Shown piece after piece: positions 34,323-45,530 of a DNA stretch of 64,000 nt; position 1 is the first letter of the stretch, and the number at the start of each line of letters is the position of its first letter. The notes beneath the pieces were generated by a model. The model had not been told where the DNA came from. It saw nothing but the letters and a program-made list of their open reading frames with translations, and did not search any database. The position numbers and the translations under genes are program-made. This stretch comes from Hygrocybe punicea (taxonomy: Eukaryota; Basidiomycota; Agaricomycetes; Agaricales; Hygrophoraceae). The stretch covers positions 2,170,001 through 2,234,000 of the forward strand of contig OY744470.1 of NCBI GenBank assembly GCA_963556145.1, given 5' to 3'.

Positions 34323-36056
34323 TCATCCTCCACAAAACTCTACCCAATCCTCTACTATCCTCACTACTACTGGGACCAGAACTGGTGCAAAAACGGGATC
34401 TGGGTCACTCCTGAAAGGGTGCATCATCTCAACCAAAACCTCCAAAAACGTCCTGTGGTTGCGTGGGAGACCTAGTAGTTTCGTAAATCGTGGATCCTGG
34501 TCTGATCCCCATGTAAGCCTGGCTATATGGCAAAGTCGGCCAAAATTCGATGGGACTGCTATATTGAGGGCTTGGGCAAGGTCTGTTCGGGTTAGTTCGT
34601 ATCGCAAAGATGGTGGCAGTTCGTCCTGTGTGGTCTGGGTACCTGCATCAACAAGTCGTGAGGGCCGTGTGACTGGTGGAGTAATCTCGGTGGGGACTGG
34701 TTGGCGAGGGGGCTGTATGGCTGGGCTGGGAAACGGGTGACAGGCGTGGCATTGGGGTAACAGGCGACGGTTACGGCGGTGGGTGCTGCTCCACGGTCGA
34801 GCACCTGTGCATAAGTCTGAAAAATTGTGTTTATATATACTAAGCTGAGATAGAAAAACGGGGGCTGATGGTAGCGCTTGGGGGGGTGGTATATCACGTT
34901 GGGGGGCGCCATGGTGCATTTGCGAGGTGTTCTGGGGTTTCGTTCGGGTATGGGGCATCTGTGGGGCCACTTGCGGCGCGTTTTGGGGCGTGTAGGGGGC
35001 CTGGGGTGTCTCTGTTTGCGTTCGCGGGGCACCCTGGGGCACAACTGGCGCGCAGGGCGTCTCTAGGGCTCTTTTCGACGCGTTTTGGGGTGTCGTTGGA
35101 CTTCGGGGGCGTTGTGTGGGTTTTATCGATGCGTTCTGGGGTGGTAACGGGGTGTGGGGCGTGTATCGACGCGTCGGCGTTGGTGGTGACATGGTGGTCG
35201 CGGATGGGTTTGGCTGGGGCACGTTCGTACACGCCGGCGTTGGCGTCCATGGTTTCTGGGTCAATGGGGGTGGGGCCGTACGTTGGGATTGCAGCTGGGG
35301 TGCCGGTGGTGCTTCACGGGGCGTCGCGTTCGTTGGTGACATTGCGGCAGCTGGGCTGGACTGGGGTTCGTTTGCGTACGCGGTTGCTTGCGTTGGCTGT
35401 CCTTGGGTCAACGGCGATGGGGCTGGACGATGGGGCTGTGAGTGGGGCATTCTGGGTATCCCTGTTGTGTTTTGGGGTGCCGTTGGTTGCATACGCGGCA
35501 GCGGCGACGTTTGGGCAAGTGGTGACGTGGCGGTCGCGTTGGATGATGGCAGGCTCGTTGGGGCGTGTGCGGGCTGTGTTGGGGCCTGTGAAATGGGAGA
35601 CGGGGTTCCCGTTGACATTGTGGGGACTTGGGACGCCGTTGGTAGAACGGGGGACGCGAATGGTTTTGCGGCCGTTGTTGGCATGCATGCTGACGATGCT
35701 GGGGTTGGTGACATGGCAAACGGGGGTGCCGTCGACGTTGTGGGGACCTGGGACGCGGTTGGTAGCACGGGGGACGTGAACGACTTCGCGTTTGTCGTTG
35801 GTCGTGTGTTCTCTGCCTGTGGTGAGTCCTGGGCTGTTGTCTCGAGGTGTGTACCTTCCGTTGTACGACGGAGTACTCGTCGTGCTTGTTTTTCTTTCTG
35901 TCTCATCTTTTCCTTCGTCATTTTCCCCGCGTTTTTCTCTTTCTCCTCGCGTTCGTCCGCTAACCGTTTTTGCAGTTCGAGTATCCACGCGTCGCGTTCG
36001 GCGTGGAGTTCTTTTTCCATCTTGATAACCTTGGGGTTTCGTGTTTTGGGTGCCAT
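34323..36056 (-). CDS. 577-aa Pro/Thr-rich protein of unknown function inside the LTR-like element
   Basis: An uninterrupted ORF beginning MAPKTRNPKVIKMEKEL. Residues about 10-65 are highly charged (Lys/Glu/Arg) and probably a coiled coil. Residues about 85-400 are Pro/Thr/Ala/Gln-rich, with an internally repeated segment around SPVLPTASQVPT (two copies) and many APQN-type words. The last about 120 residues are more normal in composition (YELTRTDLAQALNIAVPSNF, HRTFLEVLVEMMHPF) and end EDWVEFCGG. Antisense ORFs of 300-315 codons exist but have only Val/Gly-rich composition, so I chose this strand. Position between two LTR-like repeats suggests a Gag-like role; that is inference. I do not recognise the family. 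Confidence 0.5.
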   Translation of the reverse strand: MAPKTRNPKVIKMEKELHAERDAWILELQKRLADEREEKEKNAGKMTKEKMRQKEKQARRVLRRTTEGTHLETTAQDSPQAENTRPTTNAKSFTSPVLPTASQVPTTSTAPPFAMSPTPASSACMPTTAAKPFASPVLPTASQVPTMSTGTPSPISQAPTQPAHAPTSLPSSNATATSPLAQTSPLPRMQPTAPQNTTGIPRMPHSQPHRPAPSPLTQGQPTQATAYANEPQSSPAAAMSPTNATPREAPPAPQLQSQRTAPPPLTQKPWTPTPACTNVPQPNPSATTMSPPTPTRRYTPHTPLPPQNASIKPTQRPRSPTTPQNASKRALETPCAPVVPQGAPRTQTETPQAPYTPQNAPQVAPQMPHTRTKPQNTSQMHHGAPQRDIPPPQALPSAPVFLSQLSIYKHNFSDLCTGARPWSSTHRRNRRLLPQCHACHPFPSPAIQPPRQPVPTEITPPVTRPSRLVDAGTQTTQDELPPSLRYELTRTDLAQALNIAVPSNFGRLCHIARLTWGSDQDPRFTKLLGLPRNHRTFLEVLVEMMHPFRSDPDPVFAPVLVPVVVRIVEDWVEFCGG

Positions 36057-36351
36057 AGTGTAGAAGTCCGATGTTCGAATGGATAAACGGGAGTAAAATT
36101 AAAAACAAAAATCGGGCGCGTGAAAATAAAGTTGGACCAAATTTGAAGATGAGAAATTGAGGGAACAACGAGAAATAGATGAGACCAAGTATAAATGAGA
36201 TGGGCGAGGGGATGCTGTTAATTCTGATGTGTTTTCGTGCTTCGTTTGCGCGTCCTGTTGGGTTCCTGGTTGAATTCCTTCAATATTCGAAATTTTGTCT
36301 TTTGATCCTTTCGAGATCTGGTCCTAGCGTGGCTCGAATCTCTCTCATCAC

Positions 36352-36517
36352 CACGTTGGAGGGGGAATCTCCAGACCTCTGAGGGGAAGACTCAGAAGGA
36401 GTCGCAGCGGGAGGGGAAAGCAAGGGAAACCCTGGGATGGATGACTAAGCTACTACAGGAAAGGGAATCTACTGGCTAAGGGTCTCCGGGGTCCTAGGGC
36501 TAGCAGCACCTGCTGCA
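36352..36517 (-). repeat. 166-bp LTR-like direct repeat (5' copy in minus orientation)
   Basis: Partner of 34108-34273; the ORF starts 295 bp inside it. Confidence 0.9.
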
Positions 36518-36563
36518 ACGTGCGTGCCTCAACCAACACAGGCCTCTCAGGCACAAGCATCAG

Positions 36564-38130
36564 ATGTCCACTGCCATTGGCACCAGCACTGGTGATGATG
36601 CCTTCGACAGCACTTGCCTAGATTGTCACACAACATGGGCCAGCCGAAACCCCATGATAGCTGTGCAACCTTCACGACCTCAGGAGAAACTCTCCTTGGC
36701 TGAAAAGAACACACGAAATCTAGCAAAGGCCACAAGAAAAATCAAAAACACTAATCTGGCTGCCGATATCAATGCTCTCCAACTTGAATATGTGACTCAA
36801 ATTGACTTGCTCACCGTGAAACATCACGAAAAGTCGTCTCACATTCTCAACATAATTTTAAACTCAACCCACTACAAAAAAGCCCGCGTGCCAACGATAC
36901 AAAATGTGTTGGCTCACCATAAGGCTCAGGAGGTGAATGAAGGTTCGTGATCATGTTCCTCACTGTGGTTGGGGGAAAGCTTACTCTCGAATTCAGGGAA
37001 AGCTGTCGGTTCTCGCGTCAAACTCACAGAATTGAAAGATCTTGTGGCCGATGACCCAGACCTCCAATGACTGACCAAAGAACATGAGGCGGACCTCATA
37101 GAGGCGCTCATTGAGCATCATGCTGTGAAGAAAACTGGAGCATGCCCATCTAACCGTGGAGCGGCACAGGACTTCCGTGCTATGGTGACCAATGTCACCC
37201 AGGAGGTCAGTTTGTTCATTTCTGTTTTGGTGGGCTCACCTGACTGCTCTGTCAGCTCCAAGACCTCTCTGAGCGCATCAGCACTTATGCCATCGCATTT
37301 CTCACCCATGGCCATGTTGATGATACCATAACACCGGAGTGGTTGGCAACAGGAGATTCCATGGATTTCCTCACAGAATCACTTGGTCTTGATCCCTGGG
37401 ATGTGACGTGATTGTTTGAACAATGGGCTTGTGCATGGTCTACATGTGAGTCTGATTCAATGTGTAGTCTTTCCCTTTGATGCTAATTTTTGTGAGTAGT
37501 GCGTCATGAATGCGACACCCTTGCTTCAATGCGTGCTGAGTGCACCGAGATAATATTCTCCGGCCTCCGTAAGTGCCACATCCTCCTCACCAAGTTTCTC
37601 CCTCACCTCTTGTAGAATTTGCCTCGAAGATGAAACAACTTGTCATGAACTATACCAACTATGAGACAGCCATTGTTGAGCGCTACTGGGTGAACTTGGT
37701 CGGGTGGACATTCCCCCGACTTGTTAGTCCCTCGGAGATAGGTACCATCAACGACATCCGAACCTTGCGTGATGCATTGAAGACTGGAGCATGCAAGTGG
37801 GTGTGCCTCAGCAAACGAGAGCTAGCTGCGCATTCAGAAGCCGTAGCTCAATGGCGCAAAGATGGTGAGGTCATTGGGAAGAAACGAAAGGAAAGGAGCA
37901 ACAAGGGAGTGAAGAGGAAGCGCAAGGATAAAGGCAGGGAGGAGGAAGATGAAAACAGTGCTGAGGATGTTGCGGGACCTTCAAAGAAGAAGAAAACAAC
38001 ACTCAGGCCCAAGCCTAAACCCAAGCCCAAGCCGACGAACCACAAATCCCAGCTCCCCCCCACACGTCGTGTGAAAAGCAAGGCTGTCATCTCTGATTCT
38101 GACAGCGAGGAGGGTAGTGGGGATACATAG
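36564..38130 (+). pseudogene. Transposon-neighbourhood gene of unknown function, two in-frame TGA
   Basis: A spliced plus-strand gene of a type I recall as a common unnamed family in Agaricomycetes. Pieces in order: LSLAEKNTRNLAKATRKIKN and VKHHEKSSHILNIILNSTHY (exon 1, Lys-rich helical), KLTELKDLVADDPDL (exon 2, after a 36943-36998 intron), GACPSNRGAAQDFRAMVTNV, LSERISTYAIAFLTHGHVDD and SLGLDPWDV (37.25-37.4 kb), then ERYWVNLVGWTFPRLVSPSE and GACKWVCLSKRELAAH, ending in a Lys-rich nuclear-type tail and Ser/Asp/Glu. TGA codons interrupt the conserved frame at 37068-37070 (DLQ*LTKE) and 37409-37411 (DVT*LFEQW). Both suit loss of CGA. Confidence 0.6.
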
Positions 38131-39246
38131 TGGCCATCCTAGCTGTCTCCCTTCAGCTGAATTCCATCCCCGTTGCCCCTACATTATCCTTTGAAATACC
38201 CCTCCTGTTCCCCCTTCTTCAAATGCATCATCTTTACTATAAGCAATCTATTGCAAACTGCATGCTATAGTACATGAAAATAGTTAAAAAATGTTGAGCT
38301 TGACATTTGGGACAATGAGCGCGAAGGCACGCTGTCTCGTGCAGGCAGTTGCCTAATGCGGAAGCAGCGAGTGACACCACAGCAAGCACATAAGCCAACT
38401 GCTGCATCAGGACACACCAACAATGACCAAACATCCCAATGTAGCATCTGGCATTGAGCTATAGAAATACATGCCAAGTCCCTGAGCTATTGAAGGTTTA
38501 TTGCAGGAGGCCCTAAATAATGAAAACTACTGCTAGTTAGCAGTGGAAGTCGGCCACATTACCACTGCTAATACATGGGAACAGTTGGGATTCACAGGTG
38601 CGGAAAGAGGATAGGAAACGCGACCGCGCCCTGAAACAGAAAGAACAGTGATTATTTTTGGTTTTTGTGTTACAAAAAGGAACCGGTGTAGAAAAAGAAA
38701 AGAGATGGACAGGAAAGAAAAGGAAGAGAAAAAGAGACGGGGCCGGGTGAGGTGGGTCACGAAAATTGTCATTGAGGCAAATCTGCCTCGTCAGCGCATC
38801 AGCTTTCACTTTGGTAACAACTGGCGGGTCAGTGTCATTGTGATAATGATTAACAAACATTATCATTCTTAGCACGATGCGCTTTGCATTCAAACCTGAC
38901 CAACCTTATAAGGATAGCTGTTGGTGATCAGAACTGTCGTGGGAGACTACTTTATGCCACTATATAACCCTTTATATAGCCTTATATATTAATATAATAG
39001 CCCGGTCCCGCCTCAGAATAGTAGGTTGAATTTGTTCATATTCTGGTTGTTTTTCAACCTAAATTTGGAAACCTAAATTAGGATGAAATTTAACATGTAT
39101 CGGTGGTGATCAACTTTGTTTAGCCCTTATTCAGGTCAGTTTACTGGTTGATTTGCAACCCTGCTGACTCCCAGAGAGATAGTTGTTTCTGACGGCTCAC
39201 TCTATGTTACTCAATGCGTAAACTAGCAGTAGGGCATGATGCAATC
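38131..39246. other. Intergenic, no recognised gene
   Basis: Boundary between transposon-rich and host DNA. Only short ORFs without recognisable domains; no long repeat was noticed. Confidence 0.6.
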
Positions 39247-42200
39247 TCATAGTCTCCAATCCCTGAAAAACTCGTAGTTGCGACCAACGAAGGAGAGCAT
39301 ATAATCAATCGTTGTACCTCCTTCGAGCTGTTCTTCGATATCTTCTCCTGGTCCATCTTCCCCTTCATCCTCAGGTTCTGCACCCTCACCGCCATCCTGA
39401 ACGGGGAGATTTGGTGCGAGAATAGTACTAGACGGCGGAACACCGTCAAGCTCAGCATCCCCTCCAAATTCCGCCTCATCAACACCTTCCATGGCAACTT
39501 CCTCTCTGGCAGCGATAGCAGCCGCATGAGCGTCTTCAGTGTCTTCGAATTCGCCCAATGCCTTGGTAAGAGCTGCCTCGTCTCCAAACAGAGATCGCCA
39601 GTCGAATTCGCCTTTTTGGATTACGAGGTCGTCCAGAGATCGTTTCTGATTCGCTTTGCGGAGCATGGCTTCTTCGACTGTGTGTTGAGAGATAAACCTG
39701 TAGATATGGACGTCGCGAATTTGACCGATGCGGTGTGCCCTTCGTGACTCCGTTAGAAGGGATGATAACTGGAAGACTCGAGTAATCACCTGTCCTCGCA
39801 TTGTCTGTCCATCTGCGGATTAAAATCACTGTCATAGAACACGACCGTGTCAGCCCCTGTGAGGCTATTGAAATTTAGTAAGCCGAGGAGCGATATAAAT
39901 AAACAGAACTTACTTGATGCCGACTCCGCCAGACCTCGACGAGGCAATGAAACAGAATACCCTGGAATCGGCATTAAATCGTTCCGTGATGTACTGACGG
40001 TCCTCGATTTTCGTTGCTCCATCCAATCGAAGATAAAGGTAGCCATGGAAATTTAGAAAGATCTCCAGGATGTCGAGAATTTTTGTCATCTGGGTGAAGA
40101 TTAGCACCCGATGTCCTCCAACCTTCCTTTCCCTAAGTAACCTGGTGAGCTCTTGTAGTTTCCCACAATCGTACTGCAGCAGAGAAGGATCCGGGAATGC
40201 AATCTGCAGTTTAACACTCGCTCTGTGCAGGACCGCGTCAAATTCGGTGTTCTGCAGAGTTGTATACACTGAGGCCTCGTTTCCAGGAAGGGCAAATCGA
40301 GGCATGTCCCGAGCGACGACCGCTGGTGTGACGAACGCGAATTTGTCCACGAGGTCAACCATTTCTATTGCACGAGTAGCATAAGATTTGATAGACGAAC
40401 TGATCAATTCCACATGGCTCAGATGTCGACTGCGAGAATATGGAACAGACGCCGGAAGTAAAGGATTGTAGAACTGCTTCACGATGTTAATCGTCTCTTC
40501 GCTATAAACAGGAAGTCGGTTACAGCGTAGACGATTGAGGTACCCAATGTGAGACCATCGCGCAATAGTTTCGGCCCGCCAATGATACTCCGTAAATCGT
40601 TTATGTCCGGCGATTGTTCGATTATCTTTCGGTGGTGGTTCCCCAGGTATTTCAGAAATAAATGGTAAACGGGAGGTTGCATCAAGCCGCCGTGACTCCA
40701 CAGCAGCGATGATGGGCTGGTTTTGTTGTTGGACAAATTGAAGACCAAGTACATCCAGATTGAGCGTTTCTTCCATATTATTCAGAAATTGGCGACGAAT
40801 TAAGAGCTCCTTTATTTCAAAATCGGCAACAGCAGAACGTCCCATAGCAAAGGAGGTAACGATGGGTCGAACCTCGAAAAGATCCGGATGATTACATACT
40901 TTTCGAAGCTGCATGAGAATATTGGCAACTTTTTGATAGACCCCAGATTGTAATGCGTCCCGCGTTTGCGCTCGAGACATGAATTCGTCGTAAAGAAATC
41001 GTTGCCGCTTGGATAAGGGACACAAGACAAGATGTTCATATTTGCTTGGGAGCTCTTTCTCCACATCTCGTTTTAAACGGCGAAGTAGGTAAGGCCGCAA
41101 AACGGTATGGAGTTTGGACACGCGCTGGAGCGTCTCGTCGTCCAAAATTGTACCCATTTCAATAGCCTTCTCAAGCGGATCTGTGAAAGCTGATGAGGGA
41201 TGCTTCGTGATTGAGCAACTGAGGTCACTCACTCGAAAACCAGTCCCCGAACTCCTTCAAATTAGCAAAATTGGCACCCGACATGAGAAACTGTAGTAAC
41301 GCCCAAAGTTCTGTGAGGTTGTTCTGGAGGGGCGTGCCAGTGAGTAGGAGCCGTCGAAAAGATCGAAACATTAGTAAAATGTTCCACCGCTGGGACTTGA
41401 AATTCTTGATCATATGAGCTTCATCAAGTATCATATAGTACCAAGCCTTGCGTTTAAAAATGTGGGCGTCCCGGCTTGCAAGGGTGTAGGAAGTGATGCA
41501 GACATTGAAGTGAAGTTTGTCATTCCAGCCTTGCCGGAGCTCTTTGCGCCGCTTCGGGCTGCCATGGTAACTCAAGGTTTTGAAGCCTGGTAGAAACTTC
41601 TTGAACTCCATTTCCCAGTTCAGAAGTACACTAGTCGGAACGACCTAACGCGAAACGGGTCAAAGATAGTAGAGAAAAAGAAATAGAGCTGACTCACGAT
41701 CAAATGCGGTCCCCAAATACCTCGGTCACAAGCCAGATGAGCCAGTAGCGATATCGCTTGTATGGTTTTTCTGGTCAAATACTCATTAATTGGATCCAAT
41801 CACAGGAGATCGAGAATAAAAGTACCCTAAGCCCATTTCGTCCGCGAGAATTCCGTTGAGATTGTTCGTATGCAGGCTCGCCAGCCACTCAAGACCAGAT
41901 TGCTGGTAAGGTCGTAAAATCCCGCGTAGTAGTAGGGGTGGCCTGACTTTACTTTCAGAGTCCCATTCTACCGGAGCAACTGCGTACGGCCTGAGATAGT
42001 CGGGAATAGAAAGGTGATCCTCGAGGTGGTCTTCTAACTCTTCTACTTCTTGAATTGCAGTGTCGTTGTCATCGCCAGCCACCGCACTGACAGTCACTCC
42101 CTGCTCATCATCATTCAAGGACGCGGACGAGTTCGTGGGTACTGTGGAATGTCCTGTAATTTCATCAAAGTTATCCACTGGCTCTTGTACACTCCGATTT

Positions 42201-45039
42201 TCAAGTTCTTGGTAAGTATCGGGTATCACGGGTGAGACTGTACCCTCGTCTCCACCTGCAATTTCCAGAGAAGGAACTTCGGATGCTTCACATTGTTCCA
42301 CGTCTTTTTCGTTTTGCTGAACGACTTGTTCGATGCGTTTGGCTGTGTCACTTGGTACCTCAAACTCGGTAGATCTATCAATCTCCTTCCAAATGCCATT
42401 CGGTCGGCCATCGGGATCTACATAACGTGGTTCCAGATTTTGCGCTAGAAGAATGTCATGGGAGGCGCCTTCTCCAAACCCAGGCTCTTCAGGGGGAGAC
42501 TGAGGAGGAGGCCAAGATGTTGAAGGCGACGAATCAGAATCCCTACGTCCGTCATCTGCGATATCGTGGTGCTCTAGTGATGATGAACGGGTCGGGATCA
42601 TCATTTCGTCGATTGCAGCAGCAGAGTCGTTGTCGCTGTCGTAATCTATGCCTCCCAATGCATCCTTCGGTTTCAATGGCGAATTTATCGCCGATCCTTC
42701 AGGCTGGCTGAGATATTCTTCCAACAACCTGCTTGTGCCTGCATCCGAATTTTCGTCATCAAAAGATTCAACCTCGTCGATTTCTTCGCCAATCTCAGCT
42801 TCTGGTTCGTCGCCGTCTTCTGAATTCGAACATGACCCCTCATCCGAGCCGTCCGAGGCCCAATTCGGCATCAACGATGCGCTACTAGACCGACTGGAAG
42901 GATCGCCTCTGATAAGATCAACGTGCTGTGTCTCCAAGATATGCCCAGATTGATCAAGAATGGCGTCAAGGTGCTCATGACCGAGTCGCATTTCCTCAGC
43001 TTCGAGACGCAAACGTTCTTGTTCACGAATGTGCTATAGAAACCAAATGATTGAAAAAATAAGATGAGGAAGAAAAACATGAAACGTACAAAAACAGCCT
43101 TTTTCCATTCGTTCGTCACCATTTTGATAGTAGTCTTTGCCAACACTCTCAGCCGTTTCTCCTCCTGTAACTTCGCCTTGTCCTTTCTAGAGGCATAACC
43201 ATCCCAATAAGCCTGTATCTTGCTCGCAATCTGAGAGGCGATATAACGGCCGTTGGACCGCCGTCCTCGAGGTTGTGCCATGACGGCGTGGATGACATTA
43301 TCCCAGGCATCGGTACCACGCTTGGGCCCTACAGAGGGCAACTTGCCGTCAATACCGTTGACATTCCCAAAGAGTGCATCATTGGTGAAAAGAAGTCGCC
43401 CCTGACGACGAAATGTCTCGATACGGCCCAGAAGAGTGGCATCTTTGTGAGCTATCTTCTCTATGGCATCTTCTCCCACATCCCGGTCGTTGAGCGTGTT
43501 ATAGGAAGATAAGAATACCGAAAGAGAGGCCCCATGCTTGGGAGGCGGTGCTTTCTGGCGAGGGTTCGACACCGTTGGAGGAGGCCGCCTAACGAGAAGT
43601 TTGACTCTTCTGATAGGGGATTTTGTTTCCGATGCTTTCTCCGTTTGGGTGGTCACGGGCTCATCGACGTGAGCACTTTGTTGGATGTTTTGTGAACGCA
43701 AGTCGGTATTGCTCTATGTATTAATTCAATAGAATGAACGCAGTGGCAAAAGAAACATGCAAACCAGTGTTGTAAGTCGAGCAGATGTCCGATTAGGTAT
43801 CACACGCAGTTTCTTACCAGCGGAGAGATCGCTCGAAATAGGTATGTCGTGTTGATGCACGAGGTGACCATTAGGTTTCGAAGGTGATATACCAAACAAA
43901 TGCAACGGTTTTTTCACACTCGTTGGTGGTGGTTTCAACGAATCCGTTTTCCTTCTTTTTCGAGGAGATGGAGAATCATCGTTCAGAGTGCCCGAGCCTG
44001 GAGTCCTTCTTTTGGTGGGTAATCCTCGCGTCGATGGCTGCGGAATATTGTCGATGTCGTCAGATTCCAGTACGTCGTTTGGACTGGACGCATCCGAAAG
44101 AGCTCTCCCCTTGCCTTTGCTCAAACTCCTATGGCGAACAGAAATCGATTGCGAGTCGTTGGTGACGTCACTAATATCCCGCATGCCATTGCCATTTGCT
44201 TCAACATCACCGTCGCCGCCGCCGCCGCCTCCACTCCTGCCCTTGCTGGTCTTTGCTTTGGCACTCGAAATGATTTCCCAGATGGTGTCGTTATTACTAA
44301 GGGTTTTGCTGAGCGAGCTAACCCTGGCTTTACGTTTGTCCGAAGAGACCGGAGAACTGGCAGCTTTGAGATTTTGCAACATTTCTGTGTGTGCACGCCG
44401 AGTCTTGCGTGATGGGCCTTCGGCAGCATTGGACACCTTTTCCAGAAGCCCATATTTAGCCTGGTACTAGTAATTCACGCGCGCGTGAGTTCGTGTATCG
44501 TTTTTGGGCCGCCCGAAGCAAATTAATTATTCCGCACATACCTCCTGAAAAACGGGGGATCGATCCTGCTTGGCAGCCTAAGAGACGAGAGAGTTATATA
44601 TAAAATCATAAAAATCATAAATATAAATATAAAACATAAAATAAAGATGACATGGAAAGGGGCCAAGTTATGTGTGTCAAAAAAAAACAGACCTTGGGAT
44701 CAAAAGTGAGCACGCTAACAAACTTTTCAAGATGAAAGGCTTCCCGAATCTAGATGAGGAACACAATAAATATTTTAAGAATAGTCAGCCCTCCCCTCGC
44801 CAAAAAGAATGGGGAAAAAAAAAGACAAGACATACAAGATCATCATGCCTCTCCAACACCTTCGCCAGCTCAGCTTGCCTTTCCGACACCCATAAAGCCC
44901 TCTCCCTGCCAAGCCGCTCGCCATCGTTAGCCTTCCCACCATGGCCGTGGTCGTGGCCGTCGCTGTCGTCATGAGCTCGGCCCCTCCTCCGACCTCCTCC
45001 AGATCCAGGTTTAAGTTTCACAGGGCTCAAAGGCGCCAT
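39247..45039 (-). CDS. swr1: SWR1 chromatin-remodelling ATPase (H2A.Z loading)
   Basis: Catalytic Snf2-type ATPase of the SWR1 complex, which exchanges H2A for H2A.Z in nucleosomes. Eleven exons (45039-44836, 44749-44693, 44577-44542, 44466-43765, 43713-43090, 43033-41826, 41770-41698, 41644-41233, 41180-39914, 39864-39790, 39739-39247) total 5,151 nt, exactly 1,716 codons plus stop, which supports the model. The N-terminus has [20 protein letters not shown]; an HSA domain is at about 43.3-43.0 kb ([20 protein letters not shown]). An acidic linker follows, then the split helicase: [15 protein letters not shown] (Walker A crosses an intron), [50 protein letters not shown] long insertion typical of INO80/SWR1 precedes [19 protein letters not shown] and [25 protein letters not shown] and [20 protein letters not shown] favour SWR1 over INO80. 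The C-terminus is acidic. Confidence 0.95.
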
Positions 45040-45530
45040 TACCGGCGCGTCCTTGGCATACAGCGACTATCAAGTCCCTCCCCTTCCCAGAGAACCAAGA
45101 AAGCAAGAAAAAAAGAAGGGGGGGAAAAAAAACACCGGCAGTGAATATTTGATGAACTTTTCGGATCCTGCACGGTTTGGCGAGATTCTTGGACACGGAG
45201 ACGCGGTACGCCAGGGAGTTATCGCTGTGCGTGTTTGCAGCGAACGCTGGACGGATGGGTGACTGTGGAAAGATGAGATGGGCATTTTCGGGGTGGTGTT
45301 GCTGTGTTTGTCTCCAGGCGCACGTGAGCTTCTCGCAACGTCTGGCTTTCAAACTACCGGATGGTATTGGCAAAACAACAGAGTAAATATATAAATATCG
45401 TACAAGCGTGAACGGAGGTGGGGTAGAGAGGGAAGGGTCTTGCACAAAGAAATGTCCTTTTCTTTATGTTCCCAGATGCAAAAACATTGACTCAGGAGGA
45501 ATGAGAGGAATAAAAAACATCTAATCCGAG

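Larger units (their letters stand above)
34108..36517 (-). mobile_element. LTR-bracketed single-ORF element (non-autonomous retroelement candidate)
   Basis: Two direct repeats of 166 bp, 34108-34273 and 36352-36517, differ at only two positions. On the minus strand the repeat can be read as starting TGCAGCAGG and ending CCCCCTCCA, the TG...CA form of LTRs. Next to the left copy is a minus-strand purine run GGAGGGGGGTATC (34274-34286) in the place of a polypurine tract. ACGT flanks both outer sides, but it also precedes the inner copy, so the target duplication is ambiguous. One long ORF (34323-36056) fills the interior; no reverse transcriptase, integrase or protease is visible. Confidence 0.6.

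Noticed and set aside
34868..36063. Plus-strand ORFs of 303 and 315 codons
   Set aside because: Antisense to the 577-aa ORF, Val/Gly-rich with no recognisable start context; the minus ORF is longer and begins with a plausible coiled coil.
36312..36354. tRNA 3'-half or primer-binding site ending in CACCA beside the LTR-like repeat
   Set aside because: A TCGAAT loop-like word is present but the flanking T-stem does not pair and the acceptor length is wrong.
39247..45039. INO80 rather than SWR1
   Set aside because: HSA-first architecture, PLEKAIEMG and [30 protein letters not shown] sequence match SWR1.
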